From Sipunculus nudus (taxonomy: Eukaryota; Annelida; Sipuncula; Golfingiida; Sipunculidae): DNA of 64,000 nt. Below are positions 38,216 to 50,233 of this stretch, piece by piece. The stretch is from positions 78,137,415 to 78,201,414 of the forward strand of contig CM049317.1 in assembly GCA_026874595.1 (NCBI GenBank), written 5' to 3'. The translations under genes and the position numbers were made by a program. The notes under the pieces were generated by a model. The model was not told the origin of the DNA. It saw only the letters and a program-made list of their open reading frames with translations, and did no database searches. How positions within the stretch are numbered: the first letter of the stretch is position 1; each line of letters opens with the position of its first letter.

Positions 38216-40509
38216 CATCTTTCATGTTCAGCCACACACTGAGGATATCCTAAAATCGCCCATGTTCAGCACCACACTAAGTACATCCTCACATCTCCCA
38301 GGTTCATCCACGTCCTAAGTACATCCTCAAATCTCCCATGTTCAGCCACACACTAAGTTCATCCTCACATCTCCCTTGTTCAGCCACACATTAAATACAT
38401 CCTCACATCTCCCATGTTCAGCCATACACTAAGGACATCCTCAAATCTCCCATGTTCAGCCAGACACTAAGTACACCCTCACATCTCCCAGGTTCATCCA
38501 CGTCCTAAGTACATCCTCAAATCTCCCATGTTCAGCCACACACTAAGTACATCCTCACATCTCCCAGGTTCATCCACGTCCTAAGTACATCCTCACATCT
38601 CCCATGTTCAGCCACACACTAAGTTCATCCTCACATCTCCCATGTTCAGCCATACACTAAGGACATCCTCAAATCTCCCATGTTCAGCCAGACACTAAGT
38701 ACATCCTAAAATCTCCCATGTTCAGCCACACACTAAGTACATCCTCACATCTCCCATGTTCAGCCATACACTAAGTTCATCCTCACATCTCCCATGTTCA
38801 GCCATACACTAAGGACATCCTCAAGTCTCCCATGTTCAGCCACACACTAAGTTCATCCTCAAAACTCCCTTGTTCAGCCACACACTAAATACATCCTCAC
38901 ATCTCCCATGTTCAGCCATACACTAAGGACATCCTCAAATCTCCCATGTTCAGCCAGACACTAAGTACATCCTCACATCTCCCAGGTTCATCCCAGTCCT
39001 AAGTACATCCTCAAATCTCCCATGTTCAGCCACACACTAAGTACATCCTCACATCTCCCATGTTCAGCCACACACTAAGTTCATCCTCACATCTCCCATG
39101 TTCAGCCACACACTAAGTTCATCCTCACATCTCCCATGTTCAGCCATACACTAAGTTCATCCTCTAATCTCCCATGTTCACCCACGTCCTAAGTACATCC
39201 TCACAACATGTGTGTTCACCAACACTCTACGTACATCCTAACATCTCCCATGTTCTATCACACTAAGTACATCCTCACATCGCCCAGGTTCACCCATGTC
39301 CTAAGTACATCCTCACAACATCCGTGTTCACCAACACTCGACGTACATCCTCACATCTCCCATGTTCACCCACACTTAGTACATCCTCACATCTCCCGTG
39401 TTCCCCAAAACTCTTAGTACATCCTCACATTTCCCATGTTCACCCGCACTCTAAATACATTCTCATATCTCCCGTGTTCACCCTCACTAATTACAGCCTC
39501 ACATCCCCCAAGTTAATCTAAATTCTAAGTACATCCTCATGTCCCTTATGTTCACCCACACCCTAAGTACATCCTCAAATATCCCAGGTTCACCAACACT
39601 CTAAGTACATCCTCACATCTCCGATATTCATCCACACACTAAGTCCATCCTAACATCTCCCAGGTTCACCCACGTCCTAAGTACATTCTCAAATCTCCGA
39701 TATTCATCCAAACTCTAATTACATCTTCAAATCCCTAATGTTCACCCACACTCTAGGTACATCCTCATATCCCCCATGTTTACCTACACTCTAAATACAT
39801 CCTCACTTCTCCCATGTTCACCTACACTCTAAATACATCCTCACAACTCCCAGGTTCACCCACACTCTAAGTACATGGTCATATCTCCCGTGATCACCCT
39901 CACTAATTACATCCTCACATCCCCAAGTTAATCCAAATTCAAGTACATTCTCATATCCCTAATGTTCACCCACACTCTAAGTACATCCTCACATCTCCGA
40001 TGCTAATCCACACTCTAAATACATCCTCATATCTCCCATGTTCACCCACACTGTAAGTACATCCTCACATCTCCCATGTTCACCAACGTCCTAAGTACAT
40101 CCTTCACAACATCCGTGTTCACCAACACACTAAGTACATCCTCACATGTCATCTTCCGTGTTCCCCAAAACTCTTAGTACATCCTGACATCTCCCGTGTT
40201 CCCTAAAACTCTAAGTACATCCTCACATTTCCTATGTTCACCCGCACTGTAAATACATCCTCATATCTCCCGTGTTCACCCTTACTAATTATATCCTCAC
40301 ATCCCCCAAGGTAATCCAAACTCTAAGTACATCCTCATATCCCCCATGTTCACCTACACTCTAAATACATCCTAACATCTCCCATGTTCACTCACACTCC
40401 AAATTCATCCTCACATCTCCCATGTTCACCCACACTCTAAGAACATCCTCACATCTCCCATGTTCACCCACACTCTAAATACATCCTAACATTTCCCATG
40501 TTCACCAAT

Positions 40510-41949
40510 GTTTCATGTATAACAAAGGTTTCTTTAAATTGCTTCAATCTTGGTGTTTTGATTTATATATATATATATGAAATATAAAGGCAATGTGAAA
40601 GGGTACAAAAGTCGTGCTGTCATTTAATGATTCATTACATCACTTTAACATTTGAAATTTTACTAGGAAGTATGGAGGTTAAAAACTAGGAAAAGCAAGG
40701 ATAATGTGTTTAAACAGTTTAACTTTTTAAGTCTTCACATGCTAAAGATCTACAGAGATATCTCATGAATCTTATCTTATGAGTAATTTTATTGCAAAAT
40801 GAACATACACACTCTACTTTGAATCATATCCTATCTGTCCGTAAGTGAAACTGAGGTGCAGATTACCTTGTATACCCGGGATATGTGATGCAGGAACCAC
40901 TGTGACCCACCGCCCGTGTTGCTGATCAAGTTAATTACTAGTATGCATTAGTGATACCGACACCGATCCGGGTACGTTACCCATTCCAGTTTCAAAGGAT
41001 GTGTCCCACATATACCTGCCTGACATTTCGTAAATGTTTTCGTCATGTAAATATATTGGTAAACAAGACAGGCATACTCACCTGTAATAATATTGACCAG
41101 CTCTATATACCGGACATTTCGACGACTGCAGACAACTGATATTCCATTAGTTATTCAATCACGCAAGTTTGGGCAAAAACGGATGTACCCTGGGTTATGC
41201 CATAAAATCCCCGCGTGTTTGGTATTAGTTCAAATAATGTAATGGGTCCGATTTCAATACATATCACAGAGTGATATACAAAATAGCTTCATTGGCGGCC
41301 CCCGCGGACTTTGATATACATATATTTTATCACGGTTTCCTGTCATATTTTTACAACACTTTGCGTTATGCTTCATTCAGGAGCGGTATTCCCTCAAGCA
41401 TATAGACATATGTCGAAATAAGCAGTCACGCCTGTGTATAAAGGGTACTTTAACGTCAGTGCAAGATCGATGTGATTAAAACCCGCGCATATGGTTTATT
41501 TTGGAAAACTCAATGTGCCGTCAACAAAAATTATTCACCCACGAGCATCATTCAGTGAGGTATTTAGGTTAAAGGTCACATATCGGAGGGAATTTTAATT
41601 TTCAGTTGATAACTCGGATAGAAAATAATTCGTTAGAAATGCGCTTTAACCTGAATATCAGTAAATATAGGAGACGTACTTTCACAGTTTGTTTATTTGG
41701 GTCATTCTGGTAATTGGAAAATATAAAAACACGTAGGTACAAAGGGATTAAATAATCATACGATGCGTCCTTTTGTTATGATAGTGGCACGGGCCAAATA
41801 TGGAACGTAGGTGCGGATATATGTGTAAAAATCGTTCATATGATATTTCCCGCAAGCTAACGAATCTATTATTTAATACAAGAGGAAAATTACCAGAGAG
41901 CGATATGATCAAATTTGATGGAATCATAGGTAAAGGCGGTGACACAGGC
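40510..41949. other. Gene-free stretch right of the 38-bp array
   Basis: Unremarkable AT-rich sequence with a short TA run near 40564-40578. Reading frames present (40951-41139, 41748-42095) show no recognisable domain and no supporting splice or signal features. Confidence 0.55.
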
Positions 41950-41989
41950 GGTGACCCGTGTTTACACAAGTAAACACATGAATCCAAGT

Positions 41990-42400
41990 TAAAGTCCGAG
42001 TCGAAGGTACCCAAGTGCGAGTCCTTTAGGTTCGACTCATTGTCCATCATCTTTGAGTCCGAGTCTTTTAGAGAACAAGTCCAAGTCGAGGCCACTTAAA
42101 CTTCTTTATTTCAAACACATTAAATTGGGCATACGAGATTATCGTGACATTTTTCTGTTACAGTTTACACATGCCTTTGCCTTGATGTTTAAACACATTC
42201 AACTCCCGATACAGGGACAAAGCTTCGTATATATAGTCTGTATTTTCTATATGTGAGAGGGATCCCCCATCTGAACATCGCAGGCTAAAGCCTTTTTTTT
42301 TTCTTTGGACTCCGGACGGACTCGGCTAGACATCTCGAGCCCTGACCTCCGATTCCGAGTAAAAATCTGAGTCCAGGTCCAAACTCGAGTCCCACATGGC
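41990..42400. mobile_element. Possible DNA-transposon remnant with GAGTCC/GAGTC-type subterminal repeats
   Basis: Two clusters of the short motifs GAGTCCGAGTC, GAGTCC and CAAGTCGAG lie at about 41995-42100 and 42297-42395. About 200 bp of sequence without them separates the clusters. Paired subterminal clusters of a short repeated motif are typical of hAT-like and some other non-autonomous DNA elements. I could not define terminal inverted repeats or a target duplication, so the class and limits are tentative. Confidence 0.3.
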
Positions 42401-44240
42401 TGATCAATAGCATACAGAAGAAACTTAGTTTGATGTAAAATAATATACATTTTTTTTTATTTTCACTCAAGCTTCCATACATGTTTTCCGTGGGTAACAT
42501 TATATTACAACCAAAAGTCAGATGTATATGAGACAGATACTGGATCAGACGAAGCATTGAATTAAAATGCGTGTTTTGTAAAACACATCAAACCACAATT
42601 TTTCCTTTGAAAACTTCGATACTGAAGAATGAAATAATTTGTCTGAATTACAAAATCAGATACCAAATAAACGATGATTGATATAATGAGAATGGGTAAC
42701 TCAGCCATAGTATTCTATCTCTAATGTGAACCATAACAAGATTGTTGATATTAAGTTGTTTTACTTATAATAAGCAATTTAAAAACACAAATAGACTAAA
42801 AGTACATGTTATATGCTCTTACTTACTACCTAGAGAGTTTGGTGCTATAAATCAAGTATAATTATTATTATTATTATTATTATTATAATTATTATTATTA
42901 TTATTATTATAATGAAATCTGCATATTTCATAAAAAATGTTCATTGATATATATTACAAATAATTTAGAAATGAGCGCCGGATGCCATTTTGAATTTGTG
43001 CAACCATAAAAATTGTCCAAGGGTGCCAAGCTGGTGGATTCAGATTCTTGAGCCTTTGGAGAAGCAATAAAAACTTCTTTCTACATTAGTGAAAGGTTAC
43101 TGGGCTCGCGACTGGTCATACTTGTTGACCCCTTCTGACCTTGACAAATGTGGTAAAGTTAGGTCATTTGTACCCTCATCCGTGACAACGTTACCTAGGC
43201 TTAGGTTTAACCCGTCCTTCTAATGACATGCCCTCACCAATGATGCACAATTAAGTTTTCTTTCTGTTCCAAGAGGCTCATACCTTATAAAACATACCAA
43301 GTCATTAAATGTAAACCAAACAGCCATTTAGCATCGATTATCTCAAACTGTGACTCACTGAAAACTTCAGTGTAAAAAAAAATGATAAATATTTTATTCT
43401 TTGCTCCAGAATTTTAAACCTGACAAAACATTACTCACTCTCTACAACTTGGGGTTCTAAGAATACAGAGCGACGATGCGGTTTCTCTCAGATGAATACA
43501 GCGTTCATTAAGTTGCAGCAGCATTAAAAGCAGAAACAATATCACCTTAATCCGGGAACGTTAGGTTCGGGATCTGCCGATTCGGTGAGATATACAGGAA
43601 AGGAATAAACATTCTTCCCCTTACCCAAGTAATGGTGATCTCACTGATATAGAATATCACTTCTATGTCGCAATTAACTCCATTCCCTGCTATTCCGTCG
43701 TGCATCTGAACGGGGACTTATATTTGTTGTGACAGGGCAAGTGTGATGTAATGTGACGTATTATTGCATCCGCCAAAAGAGTTTTTTCTGATACTATGTT
43801 TTCAGCCGAGTTCCGCGCCTCCACGTTCTTGTCCGGAGAGACCAATGTAACGATTTTTCTAAAAACCGGATTATTTTTCGGGAAACCTGTGAACTGATAC
43901 CGAATAAAGATTGTTGACGCCACCTGCAATCCTTTTCTCGCAGTGTCCATCTGTGCGAGTTTTGTAGTGATAATAACCCATATCTTAGGAGTGGCTAAAT
44001 ATAGTGGGCTTTAATTTTGCATGTCTATATATCTTGATCCTTCATATCTACTCAAGACTGGTGGCGCCATTTATTTCTGCATTCGTTGTTGACTGGCGTC
44101 CATTCGTGGGTTTGCTTTGGGTGAAAATCACTAATATCTCAAGAGTGGTTCAATGTATTTGTCCAAAATTTGACATAATGAATATGAGATGATGCTCATA
44201 TAACTATTATTCAACTATACAAGTGGAAAATAAAAGGAAA
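42401..44240. other. Gene-free stretch with an (ATT)n tract
   Basis: Contains an (ATT)n microsatellite at about 42862-42911 and otherwise ordinary sequence. The 86-codon minus-strand frame at 43690-43950 is not repetitive but is unrecognised. A segment at about 44023-44110 (GTCTATATATCTTG then CAAGACTGGTGGCGCCA) belongs to a dispersed repeat also seen near 61820-61870. Confidence 0.55.
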
Positions 44241-44554
44241 TTTTTCTACATTGATATCATATGCAGAAAAATATGAGAACGCTAGCCTTTTAAAGCTCTT
44301 TTGATTGTTGGCATTCTTTAGCTTTATCGGAAGGCTGTTCCATAGAATACTACCTGCGTAAAAGGATGAGATTTTTTTATTTCTGTACGCAGTTTCAGAA
44401 AATTAATATGGAAGTTCACTGATGAAAGAGTGTTAAACTGATGGACAACACTGGTAAAAGTGAAATTCTTAAAAAGATAAGAAGGGGCGAGTCGGCACAT
44501 TTTGGTGTTCACATCAGCCAAGGACAATTTCTTGTGAGCCTTGTCTTCTTTCAT
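44241..44554 (-). pseudogene. LINE (CR1/Jockey-like) reverse-transcriptase C-terminal fragment, frameshifted
   Basis: Read on the minus strand, one frame gives about 76 codons including LADVNTKMCRLAPSYLF. After a frameshift near 44345 another frame gives SILWNSLPIKLKNANNQKS. LWNSLP-x-x-(I/L)KNA is a very characteristic phrase near the end of the reverse-transcriptase ORF of CR1/Jockey-group non-LTR retrotransposons. Only this 3' part is present and the frame is broken, so it is a dead copy. The shorter frame starting at 44554 should not be annotated as a host gene. Confidence 0.7.
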
Positions 44555-44699
44555 ACCCAGGATGAGTAATTATCTCATATCACTTTGTAACGCTGGTTCG
44601 TATTGTCAATATACATCGGGCATGGTTTATCCTTTACATGTATTCATCATCAATGCTTAGCTTCAAAGTGAATATCATATACATGTACTTTGTAAAAAG

Positions 44700-44745
44700 G
44701 TTGTCTGATGTGAACGCCAAAATATGCCGAGCCTTAGTGAACGCT
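44700..44745 (+). repeat. Short segment related to the adjacent LINE fragment, opposite orientation
   Basis: The plus-strand sequence CTGATGTGAACGCCAAAATA closely matches the minus-strand sequence CTGATGTGAACACCAAAATG of the LINE fragment at about 44485-44520. Translation gives SDVNAKICRA against ADVNTKMCRL. Homology fades quickly on both sides, so this is either a tiny second LINE remnant or half of an inverted pair. Confidence 0.5.
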
Positions 44746-44829
44746 ACACAAATAACACATCCGCACTTGCATGACACGATCAGGGCTATTTATGACCCGT
44801 TCCTGTACGGAGAAGTGCACATTTACAGC

Positions 44830-45021
44830 AGCAAGCTAATTATCAATAATACCTGTTTGAAAGACCAGTAATTATACTTGTTTTCATAATATGGCTCAAT
44901 ATGACTACAGATACATGTGAAAATAGCAAGCTAATTATCAATAATACCTGTTTGAAAGACCAGTAATTATACTTGTTTTCATAATATGGCTCAATATGAC
45001 TACAGATACATGTGAAAATAG
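44830..45021. repeat. Perfect 95-bp tandem duplication
   Basis: The 95 bases beginning AGCAAGCTAATTATCAATAA at 44830 are repeated without a mismatch at 44925, followed by two more matching bases. Zero divergence implies a very recent duplication, or an assembly duplication. Confidence 0.95.
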
Positions 45022-46027
45022 TTTTTGACCAATATCATTTCAAGCACCCGTGTTACTAATTTTTTGTACCTCTCACTGTCATTAATATGAAATCATGTTT
45101 AATAAAATAAGCTGCTCTGGTCGCTCTTACAACACGCACACGCGCATGGTCAGTAAGTTCGATAAGATATAGAAGTACCTTTAGCGATCTAATATACATC
45201 TAGCTATAAAAAGTACCCAGGGAGCCACTAAATATAAAGAATCTCAAGAGTTACCACTTCAGATTGACCTGTGTCCTTGAGGATCAAGCATGAAGGAAAC
45301 CGTAAACCAGTTGTCCGGGACAATCGCATGTACACCCAGAGTATTTAATTAAGACACCTTTGTCACTCTGAAGTCTGTCATCTAAGGGGCAGTTCTTTTA
45401 TTATTAAAATTATACAAAAATAGAAATATAAAGAAAATGAATAAAAAGTGACACGGTTTAAAGGCTCAGACTGTAGCTGAATCTTAATTTTTTTCAACAA
45501 TAAAACGTAGATTATGAATGGCCTTTTCCAAAACCTGAGATCTTAGGGGCCAGTCATATCTGAGCTAGGACCACCTGCAACCGCGACTTACTGCGCTCTT
45601 TAATTTAAATACAGTTCTGGTCACATTAGATAGTCGTACGTCATATATTCAACACCATTTTCGATCAGCTTTGGCTATCCTCGACCATGCCAGGCACCGG
45701 GAGGTTTTTGTGCTGATTCAAGGATCTCCTCAAGACCAATTATTCTCCTGTGGGCTTGTCGCGGCTTGTAGTCGCCCGTCTTAGGATTGTATGTGACTTC
45801 AAAGGATTATGTCTAATTATTCAGGCTCCGTTCATCACCCATCTAAAGACCACACCTGTTAATTGTTTACTTAAGTCCGGATCACTGGGGATACAAACTC
45901 ATACACAGCTGTAAAGGCCTGTTCCTGGCATATTTGCATGTTTTCAGACTGACTACACCTCCTGCTATAATCAGCCAACAGTACCTGCATATACATAATA
46001 CTTATCAAGTGTCTGTGTGTAAAACAG
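45022..46027. other. Gene-free stretch
   Basis: No coding or RNA feature that I can support. The part near 45590-45850 is less AT-rich and non-repetitive, but its frames are short and unrecognised. Confidence 0.5.
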
Positions 46028-46375
46028 GCTTCTGTGGCTCATGGGTAGAGCACATTCCTCAAAGCCGGGAGATCGTGAGTTCGAATCTCAACCGAGGCGG
46101 TGAGATTTTACATGGTCGGCCCCAACCAAGCATGAGCCCTCTGCAGGCCTAATGGGAAGGTCGTACCCAACGGCCGTTTTTCACTGACAAACGAGTGCGC
46201 CTTTCGGGGGTTCTTCGGTGGTATGACCCAGTAATGGAGTCGAATACACCCCGATGGCCCGCAGGTGCAGTAGACACCGGGCCCAGTTAACACCTGGAAT
46301 TTAAAATGAGAGGAAGCGTGTGATACTTCCCTGTCGAGTAGTCTGAACCCGGAATGGAATTTTGCAGATGTACAT
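46028..46375 (+). mobile_element. tRNA-derived SINE (plus strand)
   Basis: The first 71 bases fold like a degenerate tRNA. The acceptor strand GCTTC (46029-46033) pairs with GAGGC (46094-46098). A box-A-like TGGCTCATGGGTAGAG is at 46035-46050 and a box-B-like AGTTCGAATCT at 46079-46089. The anticodon loop lacks the conserved T33, so this is not a functional tRNA gene. A GC-richer body of about 270 bp follows (with CCGGGCCCAGTTAACACCTG), ending about where the base composition returns to background. The right boundary is approximate. Confidence 0.7.
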
Positions 46376-48318
46376 ATGCCTAGGTAAGCCAGCATAACAA
46401 AAACTGGAAGCGGTTACCACCAACAAAAAAGTGTCTGTTTGAATAGGTGTAAAGATAAACATAAACAGCTAGTTTAATATTTGATTTAGACAATAAATTC
46501 ATGTGGTACTGAACTCGGAGACAGAGAACAAGCGGCAAAAGTTCGTACCTTGGATCATATACATGAATCTTGCACAAAGGTGCTATCCATTTACTATCCA
46601 TTCTCGTTATAGATTAAAGATTGGTCCCCAGGTCAAATATTCATTAAAAAATCCTAGTAAGACGTGCCACTCACGTTGTACACATATATTCTGAACAATA
46701 AAGGTGTATCTGAGGGCAGGGCCAGTAACTGGACTCTCATCTAGTGACCACGCGTTGGTCAAAGGACATGCTATTTTAACTGTACCTTCACTGATTAAAT
46801 ACTAATCATCCATCTCTGGTCATATAAATCATGAACAAATCGCTTGTACCTGGATGGAATCTATTTTTTTTTGTAAGAAGATATGCACACTACGGCGATT
46901 AATTATGACAGTTAATTGATAAGGACCAGTGGAAGCTTAATAGATGATAAGTAAACACACATTTATTTCTTACCTGACATAGGTAGCCGTAGGGGAATTT
47001 GTCCATTCACACCTCGTTGTCAGAGCACAATATCCTGTATATAGTTATCTGCTAACCCAAAATGTATACTCTGTTTGTTTATCCTCGCACAATACGAATA
47101 ACGAGTTCTGAAAAGGTTCTTCCTTTTCACTTGTTCATATCAAAACATCCATTGCCTTATCAGGAAAGCAGTAATAATATAAAAGTTTGACAAGACAACT
47201 TGCGAGGGTGTTTATGTTGTCTTTGACTAATTCCTGATTTAAAGGACTTTCATTCATTTCCATGTGACGATTAAGCGTGATAAATGAAACTTATACTGAC
47301 GATACATACGTCATTAATAATTAGCGATAAGAAATACTTAACAAAAATAGAACCAAGCATATCCCGGTCATGCTAACTGGATCCTCCTCCTAATCGGACT
47401 CGAAACGAAAACTTTTCTTGTAGGATATTCAACCTTGTTTTATAGTCTTCAGCTGTTTTCTTTGTGGTTTTTGTTTGCCTTCATAATAGGTGTGAAAAAT
47501 ATTGAGGTTTGGTAAATTTTAGCTGAATACCATAATACAACATTGCCACCTCAAGTATACTTTAATCACAAAAATACCATAATTACTCTGGTATTTGACA
47601 CAGAGGGTCAACCAATGCATAGATTTAGGGTCTTATGAACCAGAGAACGCATTTTTGATATTATTGTATCCATTATGACCACCATTTCAAAACGGCTCCA
47701 CCCCCCGCCACGAGCCCGATTCGTATATATCAGCGTGTCACAGTGGCATGACCATAAACCGAAATCACAGGGACACGCCGCCGATACATACATTTTCTTG
47801 CATGATAAAAAGATGGGTTTTTTTCTTGTACATTACATTATGAACGTTGTTCATATGAACTGAGAAAGCCGACGCATGAAAAAGCAAGCTGTGTCTAAAT
47901 ATCATTTCTCTGTGAATCGCACTTTAACTCACGCATCCCCTTCTCCGCGATCTTACACTGTGTTACAAATTTGTTCACTTTAGCTGTTGGTTCCCATATG
48001 TGAAACTTAGGGAAAAAAGTCATGTATATTATTAAAACCTGTGTCAGAATGCGAGGTATTGTTTTGCTTCCCTGGTTGGTTAGTTGGTTGCTTTGTCTCT
48101 CGGCATATTCACTATAAATTTTGCAGGGGATTAAGATGACACACGAAGAATAATCCTTCAAATTCTGAAGACAGTCTGGATCACCATTATGGGACGTCTC
48201 TATCTCAGACGAGGAGCATTTACTGGGCGTCTTTGTTCTAGAGTTGATCTGGGGTCATGGCAGGTAAACCGTAACACATATTTTCTATGAAGCAAGCTAA
48301 AAGTCTGATGAGGATCCT
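46376..48318. other. Gene-free stretch
   Basis: AT-rich, with only short, unrecognised reading frames on both strands. No domain, splice pair or RNA feature can be supported. Confidence 0.5.
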
Positions 48319-49155
48319 GAATACTTGTTCATGGTATCCAACTATCTACTTGTGGTATCTGACTAACTACTTGCGGTATCTGACTACCTACCTGTGGTAT
48401 CTGACTACCTACTTGTGGTATCTGACTACCTACTTGTGGTTTCTGACTTACTACATGTGGTATCTGACTACCTACTTGTGGTATCTGACTAACCACATGT
48501 GGCACCTGACTACCTGCTTGTGGTATCTGACTCACTACTTATGGTATCTGACTACCTACCTGTGGTATCTGACTAACTACATGTGGTATCTGACTACTTA
48601 CTTGTGGTATCTGACTACCTATTTGTGGTGTCTGACTAACTGCTTGTGGTTTCTGACTACCTGCTTGTGGTATCTGACTACCTTCTTGTGGTATCTGACT
48701 AACTACTTGCGGTATCTGACTACGTACCTGTGGTATCTGACTACCTACTTGTGGTATCTGACTACCTACTTGTTGTATCTGATCACCTACTTGTGGTATC
48801 TGACAACCTACTTGTGGTATCTGACAAACTACATGTGGTATCTGACTACATACTTGTGGTATCTGACTACCCACTTGTGGTATCTGAGACAGACTAAATG
48901 TGCCATCAGACTACCTGCGTGTGGCATCTGACTCACTACTTGTGGCATCTGACTAACTACCTGTGGCATCTGACTACCTACTTGTGGTATCTGACTACCT
49001 ACTTGTGGTATCTGACTACCTACATGTGGTATCTGACTTACTGCTTTTGGTATCTGACTAACTACATGTGGTATCTGACTCACTACTTGTGGCATCTGAC
49101 TCACTACTTGTGGCATCTGACTACCTACTTGTGGTATCTGACTACTTACTGCCTT
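48319..49155. repeat. 21-bp minisatellite (about 40 units) open on both strands
   Basis: Tandem units of 21 bp built on CTACTTGTGGTATCTGACTA. Because 21 is divisible by three and the unit lacks in-frame stops, long frames appear on both strands. The plus strand gives a 7-residue repeat WYLTTYL (48287-48931, 214 codons, and 48898-49173). The minus strand gives VGSQIPQ (48329-48535, 48539-48874, 48829-49194). A break in register lies near 48886-48930. Neither product has a signal peptide or flanking domain, so I annotate it as a repeat, not a gene. Confidence 0.93.
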
Positions 49156-50091
49156 TTGATACTGTCCTACTAAGAATATATAGATGCCTGGCAACTTTTA
49201 GGATCCATGTCTTTATATTGTGTGCCACAACACCGATGTCACATTATTTTTGGGGATTGGGGGAAGGAGCAATTTTTAAATCTTTATTATATCGCATTAT
49301 TATCCTCGTATAAAAAGCCATTTTTTTTAACTGATGGCTGCAGACGATCCTGGGATATTTGATAAGTGGTAACAGACATGACGTCTGAATGATGTGTCCA
49401 AAGACATAATTTCCATATTTTGTGAATGATCAACATTGAATGTTTCTGTCAGGATACCATTTTCGAAAATATTTCCATTGCCATAAACATTTCTCTATAA
49501 AATCATTTTTCATATTATAAACTGAAGTATCAGTCTTTTGTGGTATATCTACTGAAAAATGGGGAAATTATTTCTGCTTGTTCACGTGTGTCAGTATTAC
49601 AGTCAAAACTACATTCCAGTCGAATAATCAATATGATATTGATGGTAGTCTGCAGCCGTACCTGAGCCATTTTTAAAACACAATATATTATCGTCAGACA
49701 CATACACCATTATATTTCCGATCGACCAAATTGAAATTACGGTAAATAATTGCCTGCCATTTTGAATTAATTTGATTCAATGTATGCCCATTTCATTTGT
49801 CATACATTCCCGCACTGAAAAACTTTGTTGAAAATGTGAATATAAAAAAAATCCAAAATCGTAGATGACTGCTTTACACGTTATTATACAGACCATATAT
49901 AGGTACCTAAGAGGTTAATATTCACATATAATCTATAACAACTGTTGTTAAGGACATTCGGTCATCTACATCTAAACCTTTTATTCCTAATTATAAAATG
50001 AAATAGGCAGAATACAGATTAGTCCACGTATTACCGAAATCAATATGTCAGAATAGTTCAGAGGAGCCTGTCTGACAGGCCACCTGTCTAG

Positions 50092-50233
50092 TAAGACCAC
50101 CTGTTTGTTAAGACCACCTGTCTGTTAAGACCATCTTTGAAAGCATTCACATTGGTTATTACTGACCTATCCAGCAAGGCAACCTGTGAAATAAGACCAC
50201 ATTTCGCCAATGGGTGGTCTTATTACACAGGTT
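50092..50233. repeat. Short repeat element with TAAGACCACCTGT units and a 20-bp hairpin
   Basis: Three TAAGACCAC(C)TGT-type units start at 50092, 50109 and 50126 with 17-bp spacing. A near-perfect inverted repeat follows: arms 50181-50200 and 50214-50233 (one mismatch in 20) around a 13-base loop, each arm containing the same AAGACCAC motif. This suggests a small MITE-like or foldback element. Its outer limits and target duplication are not clear. Confidence 0.6.

Larger units (their letters stand above)
23438..40509. repeat. 38-bp minisatellite array, about 17 kb (roughly 450 units)
   Basis: Head-to-tail units of 38 bp, built from TACATCCTCACATCTCCC, then ATGTTCAGCCACACACTAAG. Common variants change the first base triplet (TAC, TTC or GAC before ATCC), TCACATC/TCAAATC, and CACACAC/CAGACAC/CATACAC. 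A second unit type has AGGTTCATCCACGTCCTAAG. Diverged units with GTTCACCCACACTCTAAG occur at the right end (39175-40509) and in two internal patches (about 25612-26020 and 34375-35270). Open frames at 34473-34772 and 39208-39521 come from the repeat and are not genes. One segment is in reverse orientation (see 25387-25610). Confidence 0.98.

Noticed and set aside
23438-40509. A repetitive protein gene suggested by histidine/serine/proline-rich frames (34473-34772, 39208-39521)
   Set aside because: The 38-bp period is not a multiple of three, so frames break every few units. The open stretches are limited to diverged sectors with compensating length changes.
43690-43950. An 86-codon minus-strand gene
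   Set aside because: The composition is protein-like but no family, splice signals or neighbours support it. Left as an unrecognised frame.
46028-46098. A functional tRNA gene
   Set aside because: The anticodon loop lacks T33, the T stem has a mismatch, and the sequence continues into a SINE body. It is better read as a tRNA-derived SINE head.
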